In this document: positions 44,160-53,310 of the stretch, piece after piece
Layout of the letters: every line of letters starts with the position of its first letter
Position numbering within the stretch: the first letter of the stretch is position 1
Assembly: GCF_938039245.1 (NCBI RefSeq)
Contig: NZ_CALHVN010000058.1
Location: 16,872-80,871, forward strand
Source of the DNA: an uncultured Campylobacter sp.
GTDB taxonomy: Bacteria; Campylobacterota; Campylobacteria; Campylobacterales; Campylobacteraceae
Length of the DNA: 64,000 bases
Direction: 5' to 3'
The notes under the pieces: model-generated
The model's input: the letters and a program-made list of their open reading frames with translations, nothing else
Databases searched by the model: none
What the model was told of the DNA's origin: nothing
Made by a program: the position numbers and the translations under genes

Positions 44160-44424
44160 ATTTGCGCTCGCTTCGTCAAATTTGAGTTAAATTTGAGCGC
44201 TTTAACCGCGCTCTAAAATGCAAGCAGACTGGCTAAATTTGAACGCAAAAAGCGGCGCGGGCGGTAAATTTAAGCGGTAAATTCGGTTTGAATTAAAACG
44301 CGCGGCTTATAAACGGTGATCTTAAATTAATGCAGATCAAAGCAAATTTAAATGTAAAAGCCCAAGCGCGGGCTTAAAATAGCTAAATTTCGCAAAAACG
44401 GCGTTAAATCAAAATGGAGTAAAA

Positions 44425-45291
44425 ATGGACGATCTGGTCTTGCTAGAGCTTGAGCGACAAAAGGTTTTACGCTCGCTTTTTAGGCTAAAGCTCGTTTGTT
44501 TTGTTCTCGCAGCGGGAGTAGGCTGGCTGTTTTACTATTTCTCGCGCGACGCGATACTCGGCGCGGTCGCGTTTTTAGTTTGCGGGGCTACGATTTATTA
44601 TTTTTTCGAGAGCATTTTTACTGATAGCTTCACATTTAAATTTAAACGAAAAGTTATACGAAGCATCGTCGAAAGCTGCGGCCTAACCTACCACCCGGGC
44701 GGCTTTGTGGAAAATGATTATTTATATATGATTTATGATTTTGACATCGATAAATACTCGGGCAACGACCTGATTTTCGGGCAGATAGAGGGCGTGCGGG
44801 TCAAATTTAGCGACGTAGAGGCGATAAGCATCAAAGAGGACTGGCAGGGGAACAAGACTCATAGAGTGCTTTTTGCGGGGCTTTTGTTCGTGGCCGATTT
44901 TCCTAAACGCTTAAAGGCCGTCACTCAAATTTGTAGCGGGACGGATGAGTTTAAGGACTACGGCGGCAAGCGCGCGAGGATGGACGACGCGGAGTTTGAG
45001 CGGTATTTTAGAGTCTACGCAACCGATCAGATCGAGGCTAGATACGCGCTCACGCCAAGCTTGATGGAAAATTTAAAGCTGCTAAAAATGAGATTTCACC
45101 GCCCTATAAACATCGTGCTAACCGGGGATAAAATCTGTATGGCGATCCGCACGGGACGCGATAACTTCGAGCCAGATCTGCGCCGCCCGCTCGTTGGTAA
45201 GGGAGCGAATAGATTTTACAAAGACGAGATCGGCGGCTTTTTGCGTATCGTCGAGGAGCTGCGGCTAAACCTTAAAATTTGGGCGGATTAG
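44425..45291 (+). CDS. DUF3137 domain-containing membrane protein
   Basis: 288 residues: two transmembrane helices near the N-terminus (about 22-60), then a soluble domain typical of DUF3137 with HRVLFAGLLFVADFPK and a C-terminal RPLVGKGANRFYKDEIGGFLRIVEEL. Unknown function; commonly found with LemA, and here the order lemA-DUF3137 is kept with a 265-base gap. The ATG follows GGAG. Confidence 0.8.
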   Translation: MDDLVLLELERQKVLRSLFRLKLVCFVLAAGVGWLFYYFSRDAILGAVAFLVCGATIYYFFESIFTDSFTFKFKRKVIRSIVESCGLTYHPGGFVENDYLYMIYDFDIDKYSGNDLIFGQIEGVRVKFSDVEAISIKEDWQGNKTHRVLFAGLLFVADFPKRLKAVTQICSGTDEFKDYGGKRARMDDAEFERYFRVYATDQIEARYALTPSLMENLKLLKMRFHRPINIVLTGDKICMAIRTGRDNFEPDLRRPLVGKGANRFYKDEIGGFLRIVEELRLNLKIWAD

Positions 45292-45402
45292 AAAGCGCGG
45301 CGCTAAATTTGACGGGCGGCGTAACCCGCACCCTAAAAACCCAAACGAGCGTGCGAGACGAAAGTCACCGAGCGCGGCGGTAAAAACGAAAAAGGAGAGC
45401 GG

Positions 45403-46194
45403 ATGAAGGGCGTAGCGATAAACGAAACGACGATAGTCGGCGATGATGGGAAATACTATAAATTTAGCTTTGAAGAGGTGCGCGCTGGGCGGCCGGGCGG
45501 TGGAGAGCGCGTGGCGTTTCGAGCCGACGGGGAGTTTGCCCGCGATGTATTTGTGGTGACGGACGAGGGCGAGCAGCGCGCCACGAAAGACGCCAGAAGC
45601 GAGGAGACGAAGGCGGCGCTAAAAGAGAGCGCGGCGTTTGGGCGGGCTAGGACGGCTGGCATAGCTTCCGGCGTCGCGCCTGCCGTTATCAAGCTTTACG
45701 CGTTTTTTATCGCGGACTACGCGGGGCTGAAGCTGCAAATCGCCGTCGCTCTAGCAGTCCTCGTAGGCGCGCTGCTAACCTATGCGGCGCTAGGCGGTAT
45801 CGCGCGGCTTGCGGGTAGCGATGATCTGCACGTAAACTACGGCAAGGCGATGATAGCGATGTTTGTCGCCCAGGTCACGCAGACGCTGGCGTTTTATTTG
45901 GCGCAAACGGGTCATCCGCTAGCTAGACTCGTCGCCGTTATCGCGGTGCTTTTGCTAGTTTACGTGGCGGTAGTTTGGGCGAAGGTCTTTTTCGAGCTTG
46001 CTAGGCTAACTAGAAACGGGCTTTTTAAAACGTATATTTTCGTGTTTTTTATCGGGGAGCTGATGCAAGCAAGCGGGTATTTGTTTATATTTAGTTTTCT
46101 TTTTATCGTGGCGTCGTTTATTATCTACATTGTAGCGTGGGTCAAAACGGACAAGGTCGGCGAGGCAAATAAAGAAGGGCTTTTTATCTATTAG
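45403..46194 (+). CDS. membrane protein with N-terminal OB-fold-like segment
   Basis: 263 residues. Residues 1-55 (TIVGDDGKYYKFSFEEV, GERVAFRADGEFARDVFVV) look like the cold-shock/OB-type segment found before membrane domains in some bacterial proteins. Residues about 85-255 contain six transmembrane helices. Function unknown. GGAG precedes the ATG. It lies on the same strand 111 bases after the DUF3137 gene, so it is possibly part of a lemA-linked group. Confidence 0.65.
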   Translation: MKGVAINETTIVGDDGKYYKFSFEEVRAGRPGGGERVAFRADGEFARDVFVVTDEGEQRATKDARSEETKAALKESAAFGRARTAGIASGVAPAVIKLYAFFIADYAGLKLQIAVALAVLVGALLTYAALGGIARLAGSDDLHVNYGKAMIAMFVAQVTQTLAFYLAQTGHPLARLVAVIAVLLLVYVAVVWAKVFFELARLTRNGLFKTYIFVFFIGELMQASGYLFIFSFLFIVASFIIYIVAWVKTDKVGEANKEGLFIY

Positions 46195-46953
46195 CCTAGC
46201 GCACTTGCTCTTGCGCGGTTTAGCTCGTTAAATTTAATACCGCCGTTTGCGCCTGCTAGCGCGTCATTTCTCGCTAGATTTTGAGAACGACTGCGGCGAT
46301 GAGCTTTTAGAGAGCTTGCCTGTTTTGCGCCTAAGGGCTTTGGTTTTGGCCTTTCATGCGCGGTTTTATACGGCGGTTTTTGCGGGTAGGTAAAGTGGCT
46401 TGGCATCGCAGATTTGCTAGCGCTTTGGATTTGGCGCATTAGACTAACCGCTATTTTTGGACTAATTTGCGCAAAAATCTAACGGTGCCTAAAACAGGAT
46501 TTTTAAGGGCGCAGACGAGTTTGGGCTAAAGCGTTTCTAAATTTCGGTACTAGCGGCGCAAGCGGAGGTAAATTTATAGCGCCGCATTTTTATCCTAACG
46601 CCTGCGGCGGTAAAAACGCGCAAAACTCATCGGCGGCGTGCCGTAAATGAAAATAGTATCTTAAATTTATTCCGATTTTTGCTGTTTTGCTTGCTAAAAT
46701 TTAGCGAAACGGGCTTTGCTTTTCTATACTTTCAAATCAAAAATCGCCGTCTAAATCTTTATAGACGGCGCAAAATTTTTATGCTTTAGCTTTGATTTTA
46801 CGGTATGATTAGCGCCTTTGTCCGGTAAAAGCCGCTGCTTCTAGGTTTGGCATAAATTTATCCAAAATCTTGCATTTATTATCAAAACGATGCTTGTAAA
46901 ACAGTGCAAATAAAGATATAATGACTAACCAATCTAAACTAAAAGTAAAAACA
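46195..46953. other. gene-poor region with an orphan terminator
   Basis: No convincing gene. CGCCGTCTA (46745-46753) pairs with TAGACGGCG (46762-46770), followed by CAAAATTTTT: a good intrinsic terminator 550 bases from the nearest upstream stop codon. It marks either a very long 3' tail, a lost gene or a small RNA. The end of the region carries the 5' flank of the Sel1-repeat pseudogene. Confidence 0.45.
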
Positions 46954-47248
46954 ATGAAAAAAATCGTTTTAGCTGTGGTCGTTGTCATTCTATGCTCTTT
47001 AAATTTGAGTGCCGGGAAACTGGAGGACAATATCAAAAAATGCGGCGGCGATGCGCAGGCTTATTTAAAAGCTGCTGAAAAATACTATGTTGCGGGGCAA
47101 AACCGATCCTAAAGAAATTGAACTTTTTCAAAAAGCTTGCACTTTATTGGCATATAAATACAAAAAAGCGGAGATATGGCGAATGCCAAAATATTTTATA
47201 CAAAAGCTTGTGATCTAGGTGATCAAGCAGCTTGTACGATGAAGTAAA
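46954..47248 (+). pseudogene. Sel1-repeat (Hcp-like) exported protein, twice frameshifted
   Basis: ATG at 46954 opens a signal peptide (MKKIVLAVVVVILCSLNLSA) and CGGDAQAYLKAAEKYYVAGQ. The frame breaks near 47099 and resumes as TDPKEIELFQKACTLLAYK, then breaks again near the A6 run at about 47165 and resumes as GDMANAKIFYTKACDLGDQA ending at TAA 47248. The YxKAC spacing is that of Cys-containing Sel1-like repeats as in Helicobacter Hcp proteins. Much shorter than intact family members, so also internally deleted. Confidence 0.65.
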
Positions 47249-47262
47249 TTTTTAAAAAGAGT

Positions 47263-47289
47263 AAAGCCTGATTTTGCGATCAGGCTTTT
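47263..47289 (+). terminator. terminator after Sel1-repeat pseudogene
   Basis: AAAGCCTGAT (47263-47272) pairs perfectly with ATCAGGCTTT (47279-47288), continuing into TTTT, 14 bases after the pseudogene's TAA. Confidence 0.75.
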
Positions 47290-47448
47290 GTTATCTAAGC
47301 GGTTAAAATATACCGCCGATATGCGCCTAAATTCGCGTCAATCGTTTAAATTTAGGGCCGCATTTGACGCTAAATCGGCTTGTGGATTTAATTTAAAACC
47401 TGAGCTTTAATTAGGCAAATTTACCAAGCAAATCCGCGCTAAGAATGC

Positions 47449-47661
47449 CTAAAACTGCGGCTTACCGCCGTTTGCTTTGGCACCATTTACGAAGTCTATC
47501 GCGTATTTTTGGCACGCGGTTTTGTCCTTTTTCTCTAGGCACAGCGTTTCTAGCTGCTCGCTACTCATGCCCTTGTAGTCGGCCACGGTTTTATTCGTTC
47601 CGCCCATATAAAACCACGTGATTAAACCTAGAATTAACAAAATAAAAACTAGCCGCGCCAT
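47449..47661 (-). CDS. small membrane-anchored protein (70 aa)
   Basis: 70 residues: one transmembrane helix (3-19, LVFILLILGLITWFYMG) and a soluble tail with two Cys (LETLCLEKKDKTACQKYA), possibly a disulphide pair. The ATG is preceded by AAAGGAG. A decayed homologue is present at 49279-49451 on the other strand, so this is a duplicated gene family. Function unknown. Confidence 0.7.
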   Translation of the reverse strand: MARLVFILLILGLITWFYMGGTNKTVADYKGMSSEQLETLCLEKKDKTACQKYAIDFVNGAKANGGKPQF

Positions 47662-48057
47662 TTTTTCTCCTTTACAAATTTATTTTTAATGATACAACGG
47701 TGACGGTTAAATTTAGCTTGATTTTGCGTAAAATCCAAGCCAAGCGGCGGTTTTTAAATAATATCTGCATAAAATCGCATGTAGCCTTATGTCGCGGTTA
47801 GACCGGCGCCTGTCGTTCTTACGCTTAGCGGCACGGTTTGCAGCGCCTAAAATGACGATACGCTTTGCGCTAGCGATATGCCGAGCTTGCCGTTTAGGCG
47901 ATTTTACCCGCCGACGCGACAAGGGCCGCTTTAGACTAATTTTCAAAGACGAGCTAAAATTTAGAGAGAAATTATTTAGATTTGGTTTTTGAAAGCTTGA
48001 TTTAATGTTTACATACATTACGCTAAAATGCGCCGAAATTTTTATAAAAGGATAAAG

Positions 48058-48510
48058 ATGAAAAAGATCTTTTTGGGCTTTGCGCTCTTTTCCGCGATCG
48101 CGGCTGCCGCGCTAAGCGAGACGATCGAGGTTTATAAAAGTCCCGAGTGCGGTTGCTGCGGCAAATGGGGCGAGGTAATGAAGCAAAACGGCTTTGAGGT
48201 AACCGAGCATAAAACAAACGAGATAATCGAAACGAAAAATAAATACGGCGTGCCGGCGGAGCTATACAGCTGTCATACCGGCATAGTCGGCGGCTACGCT
48301 ATCGAGGGGCACGTGCCGGCGCAGGAGATAAAGGCGCTTTTGGCCGCTAAGCCAGAGGATGTCGTGGGTATCTCGGTGCCCGGCATGCCGCTGGGAAGTC
48401 CTGGTATGGAGCAGGGCGACGTCGTCGAAGACTACGACGTGATCGCGTTTAAAAAGGACGGCACGACCGAAATTTTTGCCAGCTACAAAAACGGCAAAAA
48501 GGTAAAATAA
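48058..48510 (+). CDS. DUF411 family exported metal-binding protein
   Basis: 150 residues: signal peptide (1-20), then the DUF411 core: EVYKSPECGCCGKWGEVMKQNGFEV, PAELYSCHTGIVGGYAIEGHVPA and VPGMPLGSPGMEQGD, the last Met-rich. It resembles periplasmic copper-binding proteins of the CopG type; copper binding is expected through the CGCC and Met residues. I chose the ATG at 48058 (AAAGGA upstream) over an in-frame ATG at 48028. Confidence 0.85.
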   Translation: MKKIFLGFALFSAIAAAALSETIEVYKSPECGCCGKWGEVMKQNGFEVTEHKTNEIIETKNKYGVPAELYSCHTGIVGGYAIEGHVPAQEIKALLAAKPEDVVGISVPGMPLGSPGMEQGDVVEDYDVIAFKKDGTTEIFASYKNGKKVK

Positions 48511-49246
48511 TTTAGCGAAATCGGCGTAAATTCGGCTTATTTTTGCGCATTTGCGCCGAGTTTTTTCCGCATAAATTTTACTCGCGACGTCAATTTTGCA
48601 GTGCCAATTTTGCTCGGCTTTGTCCTTGCGGGAGATTGCTAAAATTCGCCGTTTTTTAAATTTTGCTTTTTTACGGGCGGCGTTTGACGGTTTGCGCATT
48701 TTTACCCTTTCGTTTTAAATTTTTATTATGAAACGAGCGCATTTACGGCGCTGAATTTATAAAATTTAGGCGGCTTTTTCGCTACCTTTTTACGGCGTCA
48801 AATTTAGCGACTCGGATGCCCGCGACCCGCGCAAATTTTTTTCTTCGCGCGACTTGCCGCGAGCGCCGCAAAGATTGAAAACGGTCGTTAAATCGGTATA
48901 GTTTTGTTAAATTTAATCCGCTCGCTAAATTTAGCCCAGATGAAAGAAAAAAGATACAAAATGGCGACCGATTTGCTTTTTTGGATTACGATTTCGGCTT
49001 GATCGTTTTTGAGCTAAAATTTACGGGTCGCAACCCGGACGGCAGGGCGATACTAGCGCTGGTTTTTTGCGGTAGCAGTCGCGATCCGGTCGCAGGCGCT
49101 GTTTGAGGGCGATAGGAAGCTTGCTGTTTGATTGTCGTTTTTGCCGCGATATCGGTTTGCGAGACCTTTTTTCTAAAAACGCCGCAAATCCCCGCAAAAT
49201 CAAACTAAATTTAACTCCCTCGCGCTATATATTAAAGCTAAATTTA

Positions 49247-49451
49247 TAAAGGAGCGGGCGGGGGCGCGAGCGATACTTATGCTATTTATTTTGCGGCTTC
49301 TTGCGCGGCTTTACATGGGTGGAACGATGAAAACGCCGACTACGAGGGGCTTGAGGCTTTGCGTCTTGAAAAAAAGGACAAAAAGACCTGCTAAAAAACG
49401 CGACCGACTTCGCAAACGGTGTGAAGGAAAACGGCGATAAAGCGCAGTTTT
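49247..49451 (+). pseudogene. decayed paralogue of the 70-residue membrane protein
   Basis: Starting at a TAAAGGAG like the intact gene's binding site, the sequence reads LFILRLLARLYMGGT in one frame, shifts near 49325 to DYEGLEALRLEKKDKKTC, meets TAA, and shifts again to ATDFANGVKENGDKAQF. These match, in order, YMGGT, DYKGM, CLEKKDKTAC and YAIDFVNGAKANGGKPQF of the protein encoded at 47449-47661. Two frameshifts and an internal deletion make it a pseudogene. Confidence 0.65.
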
Positions 49452-49812
49452 GGTGGTTTTTCGGGCGGATTTTACGTTCAAATTCGCCGCGGCGGTTCGG
49501 GCTTGCGATCTGGCAAAATGGCTAGCCCACAAGTCAAATTTGAGCTCAGATTTAGTTTCAAATTTAAATTTGCCGTAGATTAGATTTGCGGTCAAATTTG
49601 ATGCCGCAAGCGCTAAAATCGCCGTGCCAAAGCCGCCCGATCTTGGCTCAAATTTTAAAATTTACAGCGAGCCGATTTGCTTTTAGAGCTCAAACTGGGC
49701 GCTGCCGGCAAAGCCTTAAAACTAATCTAAATTTAACTCCTTTATCAAATTTAAGAATTTAAGCCCCAATAACGTAGGCGGCGCAAATTTAAACTATTTC
49801 AAATTTGGCTCG

Positions 49813-49837
49813 CATTTTTGCGGTGCGGGTCTAGGCG
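49813..49837 (+). repeat. third copy of the MITE end repeat
   Basis: 25 bases around GCGGTGCGGGTCT that differ at one position from the right end of the element in the znu operon (26646-26670); the preceding CAAATTTgG also resembles its inner flank. No partner copy was found nearby, so this is a solo or half element. Confidence 0.55.
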
Positions 49838-50118
49838 CGTCAAATTTGGACTTAAATTTAAATAATTTTCGCAAATTTAGACCAAAGGTCGCATAAAATA
49901 AGCAATATTTGTATTACAAGTTTAGCGCGGAAGTTAAATTTGCGCTCAAATTTAAACGGAAAGCAGGGTGCGCAAGAGGCTAAAAGCGCCAAAACGCGGC
50001 AAAATAGCCTCTGCGGCTATCGCCCACGCTGCGGGCGGTAAAAATGCGCTTTCAGTTTAAAATTCCCGATTTTTTGCTATAATCGCCGCGTTTCATTTTA
50101 ATTTTTTAAGGATTTTAA

Positions 50119-51450
50119 TTGCACCCCAGTAGCGCCGACTCGCTTTTTATGATCGCTCTCGCGTTTTTCTTCGTATTTTTAAACGCCTTTTTCGTCTTAT
50201 CCGAATTTTCCATCGTCAAAGTCCGCAAGACTCGCCTAGAAGAGCTTGTCAAGGACAAAGTCCCAAACGCCAAAATCGCGCTTGATATGTCAAACAACCT
50301 CGATACCTACCTCTCCGCCACGCAGCTAGGCATCACGCTAAGCTCGCTAGCTCTTGGCTGGATCGGCGAGCCTGCGGTTGCTAGACTGATCGAGGAACCG
50401 CTAAAAACATACTTTAATCTAAACGATATCTTAGTCCACACCGTCTCGTTTGCGATCGCGTTTACGCTGATCACGCTCATGCACGTGGTGCTAGGCGAGC
50501 TGGTGCCAAAGTCCGTCGCCATCGCAAAATCAGAAAAAGCAGTCCTTGCCATCGCGCGTCCGCTACATGTATTTTGGGTGGTTTTCTCGCCGCTTATCAA
50601 GACTTTTGATTTTCTAGCCGGCGTTTCGCTTAAAATTTTAGGCATCAAGCCAGCCAAAGAGAGCGAGCTAGCCCACTCCGAAGAGGAGATAAAAATCATC
50701 GTAGGCGAGAGCCTAAAAGGCGGCGTTTTAGATAGCTTTGAGACCGAGATCATCAAAAATGCGGTCGATTTCTCCGACACGGTCGCTAAAGAGATCATGA
50801 CTCCGCGCCGCGATATGGTCTGCATAAACAAGCAAAAGAGCTACGAAGAAAACATCAAAGTTATCTTTGAGTCCAAATACACGCGCTACCCCTACATCGA
50901 CGGCAGCAAGGATGCGATACTGGGCATGATCCATATCAGAGATATCTTGCAAATCGATCTGGGTAACAAAAAGCGCGAATTTGACAGCATCGTGCGTAAA
51001 TTCGTCATCGTGCCCGAAAACCTCTCGATATCTAAAATCCTCGTGATGATGAACAAGCAGCAAATCTCCGCCGCTCTCGTCGTGGACGAATACGGCGGCA
51101 CGGCGGGGCTGCTCACGATGGAAGACATAATGGAAGAGATCCTGGGCGACTTTAACGACGAGCACGACGACGCCGACCCGCACTATAAAAAGATCAATGA
51201 AAATATCTACGAGTTTCAGGGGCGCTTTGATTTAGAGAGCGTCGAGGAGCTGATGGGGATAAGCTTTGCCGACGAGACCGAGGAGCTAACGATCGGCGGA
51301 TACGTCTTTAATCTCATCGGTCGCTTGCCTGTCGTAGGCGACAAGATCGAGGACGAAAACTGCTACTACGAGGTTCGCAAGATGGACGGTGCTAGCATCT
51401 CTAGCGTCAAAGTGCGCAGAAAAATCGAAGAAAAAGAGGACGAGGACTGA
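50119..51450 (+). CDS. CNNM/CBS-pair/CorC-domain protein (HlyC/CorC family)
   Basis: 443 residues: a DUF21/CNNM membrane domain of about four helices (1-190), a CBS pair (about 205-330: MTPRRDMVCINKQ, ILGMIHIRDILQ, ALVVDEYGGTAGLLTMEDIMEEILGDFNDEHD) and a CorC_HlyC transporter-associated domain (about 345-430). Likely Mg2+/Co2+ homeostasis or efflux. The start is TTG at 50119 following TAAGGA. Monocistronic; the next 400 bases (51451-51856) have no gene. Confidence 0.88.
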   Translation: MHPSSADSLFMIALAFFFVFLNAFFVLSEFSIVKVRKTRLEELVKDKVPNAKIALDMSNNLDTYLSATQLGITLSSLALGWIGEPAVARLIEEPLKTYFNLNDILVHTVSFAIAFTLITLMHVVLGELVPKSVAIAKSEKAVLAIARPLHVFWVVFSPLIKTFDFLAGVSLKILGIKPAKESELAHSEEEIKIIVGESLKGGVLDSFETEIIKNAVDFSDTVAKEIMTPRRDMVCINKQKSYEENIKVIFESKYTRYPYIDGSKDAILGMIHIRDILQIDLGNKKREFDSIVRKFVIVPENLSISKILVMMNKQQISAALVVDEYGGTAGLLTMEDIMEEILGDFNDEHDDADPHYKKINENIYEFQGRFDLESVEELMGISFADETEELTIGGYVFNLIGRLPVVGDKIEDENCYYEVRKMDGASISSVKVRRKIEEKEDED

Positions 51451-51856
51451 GTAAATTTACGCCTTGCTTTTGCGGGTGGGGCGTAAATTCGGTTTTAAAT
51501 TTGAGGCGCGGAAATGGCGTCTTAAATTTAACGACTCTAAATTTAAAAACGTTGCCTCACTTGCGAAATCGGCTCAAATTTAAGCCGTTTCGTCAAATTT
51601 TAGTTTGCGGCATTTGCGCTAAATTTATCGCCGTTTGGCCGAGTCTTGCGGCGTTGCCGTTAATTTTTTGCAGAAAGCATAAATTTAAATTTGCCTTGCT
51701 AAATTTCAGCCGATTTTTCTCTCAGACTCTCTCAAAATCCGCAAATTTAATCTAACTTTTTAGCTTATTTTGATAAACTTCACGAAATTTAATAAAATAT
51801 AAAATTTAAATTCTACATTTTGAAATTTATAAAACAAATTTAACACAGGAGGACAG
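51451..51856. other. intergenic region before fumarase genes
   Basis: About 400 bases without a plausible gene, dominated by AAATTT repeats. The right end (51760-51830) is very AT-rich and presumably holds the fumarase promoter; AGGAGG at 51847-51852 is its strong ribosome binding site. Confidence 0.4.
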
Positions 51857-52702
51857 ATGAGAGTAGTTCAAGCAGAAACGATCTCCAAAACCGTAAGCGA
51901 GCTTTGCAAGCAGGCCTGTTACGTCGTGACGCCCGATATGAGAGCGGCTTTTGAAAAAGCTAGAAAAAACGAGAGCTCGCCTATAGGCAAAGACATCCTA
52001 GGCAAGGTGCTCCAAAATGCCGATCTAGCCCAAAAGGGCATCGCGCCGATCTGCCAAGACACGGGCATGGCGGTCGTGTTCGTCGATCTCGGACAAGACG
52101 TACATATCGAGGGCGGATTTTTGGAAGACGCGATAAACGAGGGCGTAAAAGACGGCTACGTGGGCGGCTACCTGCGCAAATCAGTCGTAAACGACCCGAT
52201 CTTTGAGCGTAAAAACACGACCAATAACACCCCCGCCGTCATAAACGTAAGGATAGTAAGGGGCGATAAAATCCATATAAAAGTGGCTCCAAAAGGCTTT
52301 GGTAGCGAGAACAAATCGGCTCTAAAGATGCTAGTACCCGCAGACGGCCTAGAGGGCGTGAAAAAGGTATTTCTAGATGCCGTTAAGCTAGCGGGTCCAA
52401 ACGCCTGTCCTCCGATGGTGATTGGCGTAGGCATAGGTGGCACGATGGATAAGGCCGCGCTAATGGCAAAATACGCAGCCGCTCGCGACGCAGACAGCAA
52501 AAACCCAGACCCTAGGTACGCCAAACTAGAAGAGGAGCTGCTAGAGCTCGCCTGTAAAACGGGCGTCGGACCGCAAGGTCTAGGCGGCGACACGACCGCG
52601 GTAAAAGTAAACATCGAGTGGTATCCGACCCACATTGCGGGCCTGCCGGTAGCTATCAACATCAACTGCCACGCCGCTCGCCACGCCGAAGCTGAAATTT
52701 AA
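51857..52702 (+). CDS. fumarate hydratase class I, alpha subunit
   Basis: 281 residues, the N-terminal catalytic part of a two-subunit [4Fe-4S] hydro-lyase (FumA/TtdA type). Cluster cysteines lie in PICQDTGMAVVF, NACPPMVIGVGIGGT and ACKTGVGPQGLGGDTT. It interconverts fumarate and malate in the cytoplasm; tartrate dehydratase is the alternative, but the CO2/formate-fumarate metabolism of these bacteria favours fumarase. The beta subunit follows 9 bases downstream. Confidence 0.88.
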   Translation: MRVVQAETISKTVSELCKQACYVVTPDMRAAFEKARKNESSPIGKDILGKVLQNADLAQKGIAPICQDTGMAVVFVDLGQDVHIEGGFLEDAINEGVKDGYVGGYLRKSVVNDPIFERKNTTNNTPAVINVRIVRGDKIHIKVAPKGFGSENKSALKMLVPADGLEGVKKVFLDAVKLAGPNACPPMVIGVGIGGTMDKAALMAKYAAARDADSKNPDPRYAKLEEELLELACKTGVGPQGLGGDTTAVKVNIEWYPTHIAGLPVAININCHAARHAEAEI

Positions 52703-52711
52703 GGAGAAAAG

Positions 52712-53272
52712 ATGTCAGAAGTAAAAAAGATAACCGCGCCGTTTGACAAAGAGGTCGTAAAAAGCCTAAAAGCCGGCGATAACGTACTAATAAGCGGTAC
52801 TATAATCGCAGCCCGCGACGCCGCGCACAAGGCGCTAACCGAGACTTTGGCTCGCGGCGAGGCCTTGCCCGTAAATTTAGCCGGCGAGACGATCTACTAC
52901 CTAGGACCGAGCCCCGCAAAACCGGGCGACGTAATAGGCGCTGCGGGACCGACTACTAGCGGACGCATGGACAAATACACTCCGACGATGATAAACGAAG
53001 TAGGCATCAACGGCATGATCGGCAAAGGATATCGTAGCGACGCCGTCGTCGAAGCGATGAAAAAATCAGGCTGCGTCTATATGGTCGCTATCGGGGGTGC
53101 GGGCGCACTAATCAGCCAAAGTATCAAAAAGTACGAAGTGCTAGCCTACCCAGAGCTTGGCCCTGAGGCGGTCGCGAGGCTTACGGTTGAGGATTTCCCG
53201 GCTATCGTAGCGATAGATAGCGAGGGCAATAACTTCTACGAAGTCGGACAGGCTCCGTATAAAAAAATATAA
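52712..53272 (+). CDS. fumarate hydratase class I, beta subunit
   Basis: 186 residues, the C-terminal swivelling domain of class I fumarase (FumA C-terminal/TtdB): LKAGDNVLISGTIIAARDAAHK, YYLGPSPAKPGDVIGAAGPTTSGRMD and GKGYRSDAVVEAM. It contributes substrate-binding residues to the alpha subunit. AAGGAG precedes the ATG. The operon ends at a hairpin just downstream. Confidence 0.88.
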   Translation: MSEVKKITAPFDKEVVKSLKAGDNVLISGTIIAARDAAHKALTETLARGEALPVNLAGETIYYLGPSPAKPGDVIGAAGPTTSGRMDKYTPTMINEVGINGMIGKGYRSDAVVEAMKKSGCVYMVAIGGAGALISQSIKKYEVLAYPELGPEAVARLTVEDFPAIVAIDSEGNNFYEVGQAPYKKI

Positions 53273-53279
53273 AAATTTT

Positions 53280-53309
53280 AATCGGTTGCGTCATCGTGCG
53301 TGACCGATT
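53280..53309 (+). terminator. terminator of the fumarase operon
   Basis: AATCGGT (53280-53286) pairs with ACCGATT (53303-53309), followed by TTTT, 8 bases after the stop codon. It abuts the end of the convergent NYN gene. Confidence 0.6.
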
Positions 53310-53310
53310 T

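Larger units (their letters stand above)
48511..50118. other. 1.6-kb gene graveyard
   Basis: No intact gene. An open but start-less frame at 48879-49106 (+) reads protein-like sequence (SPDERKKIQNGDRFAFLDYD, FGLIVFELKFTGRNPDG) and is probably a decayed gene. A further frame ending near 49247 reads GLRDLFSKNAANPRKIKL. Next comes the decayed paralogue of the 70-residue gene, and then a lone copy of the MITE end repeat at 49813-49837. Confidence 0.5.

Noticed and set aside
46191..46439. 82-codon minus-strand frame
   Set aside because: No binding site, low-complexity basic protein, overlaps the end of a real gene.
47713..48018. 101-codon minus-strand frame before the DUF411 gene
   Set aside because: Ser/Arg/Lys-rich with no binding site; occupies the promoter region of two real genes.
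49021..49595. Minus-strand frames of 60 and 94 codons
   Set aside because: Antisense to recognisable decayed genes on the plus strand; not protein-like themselves.
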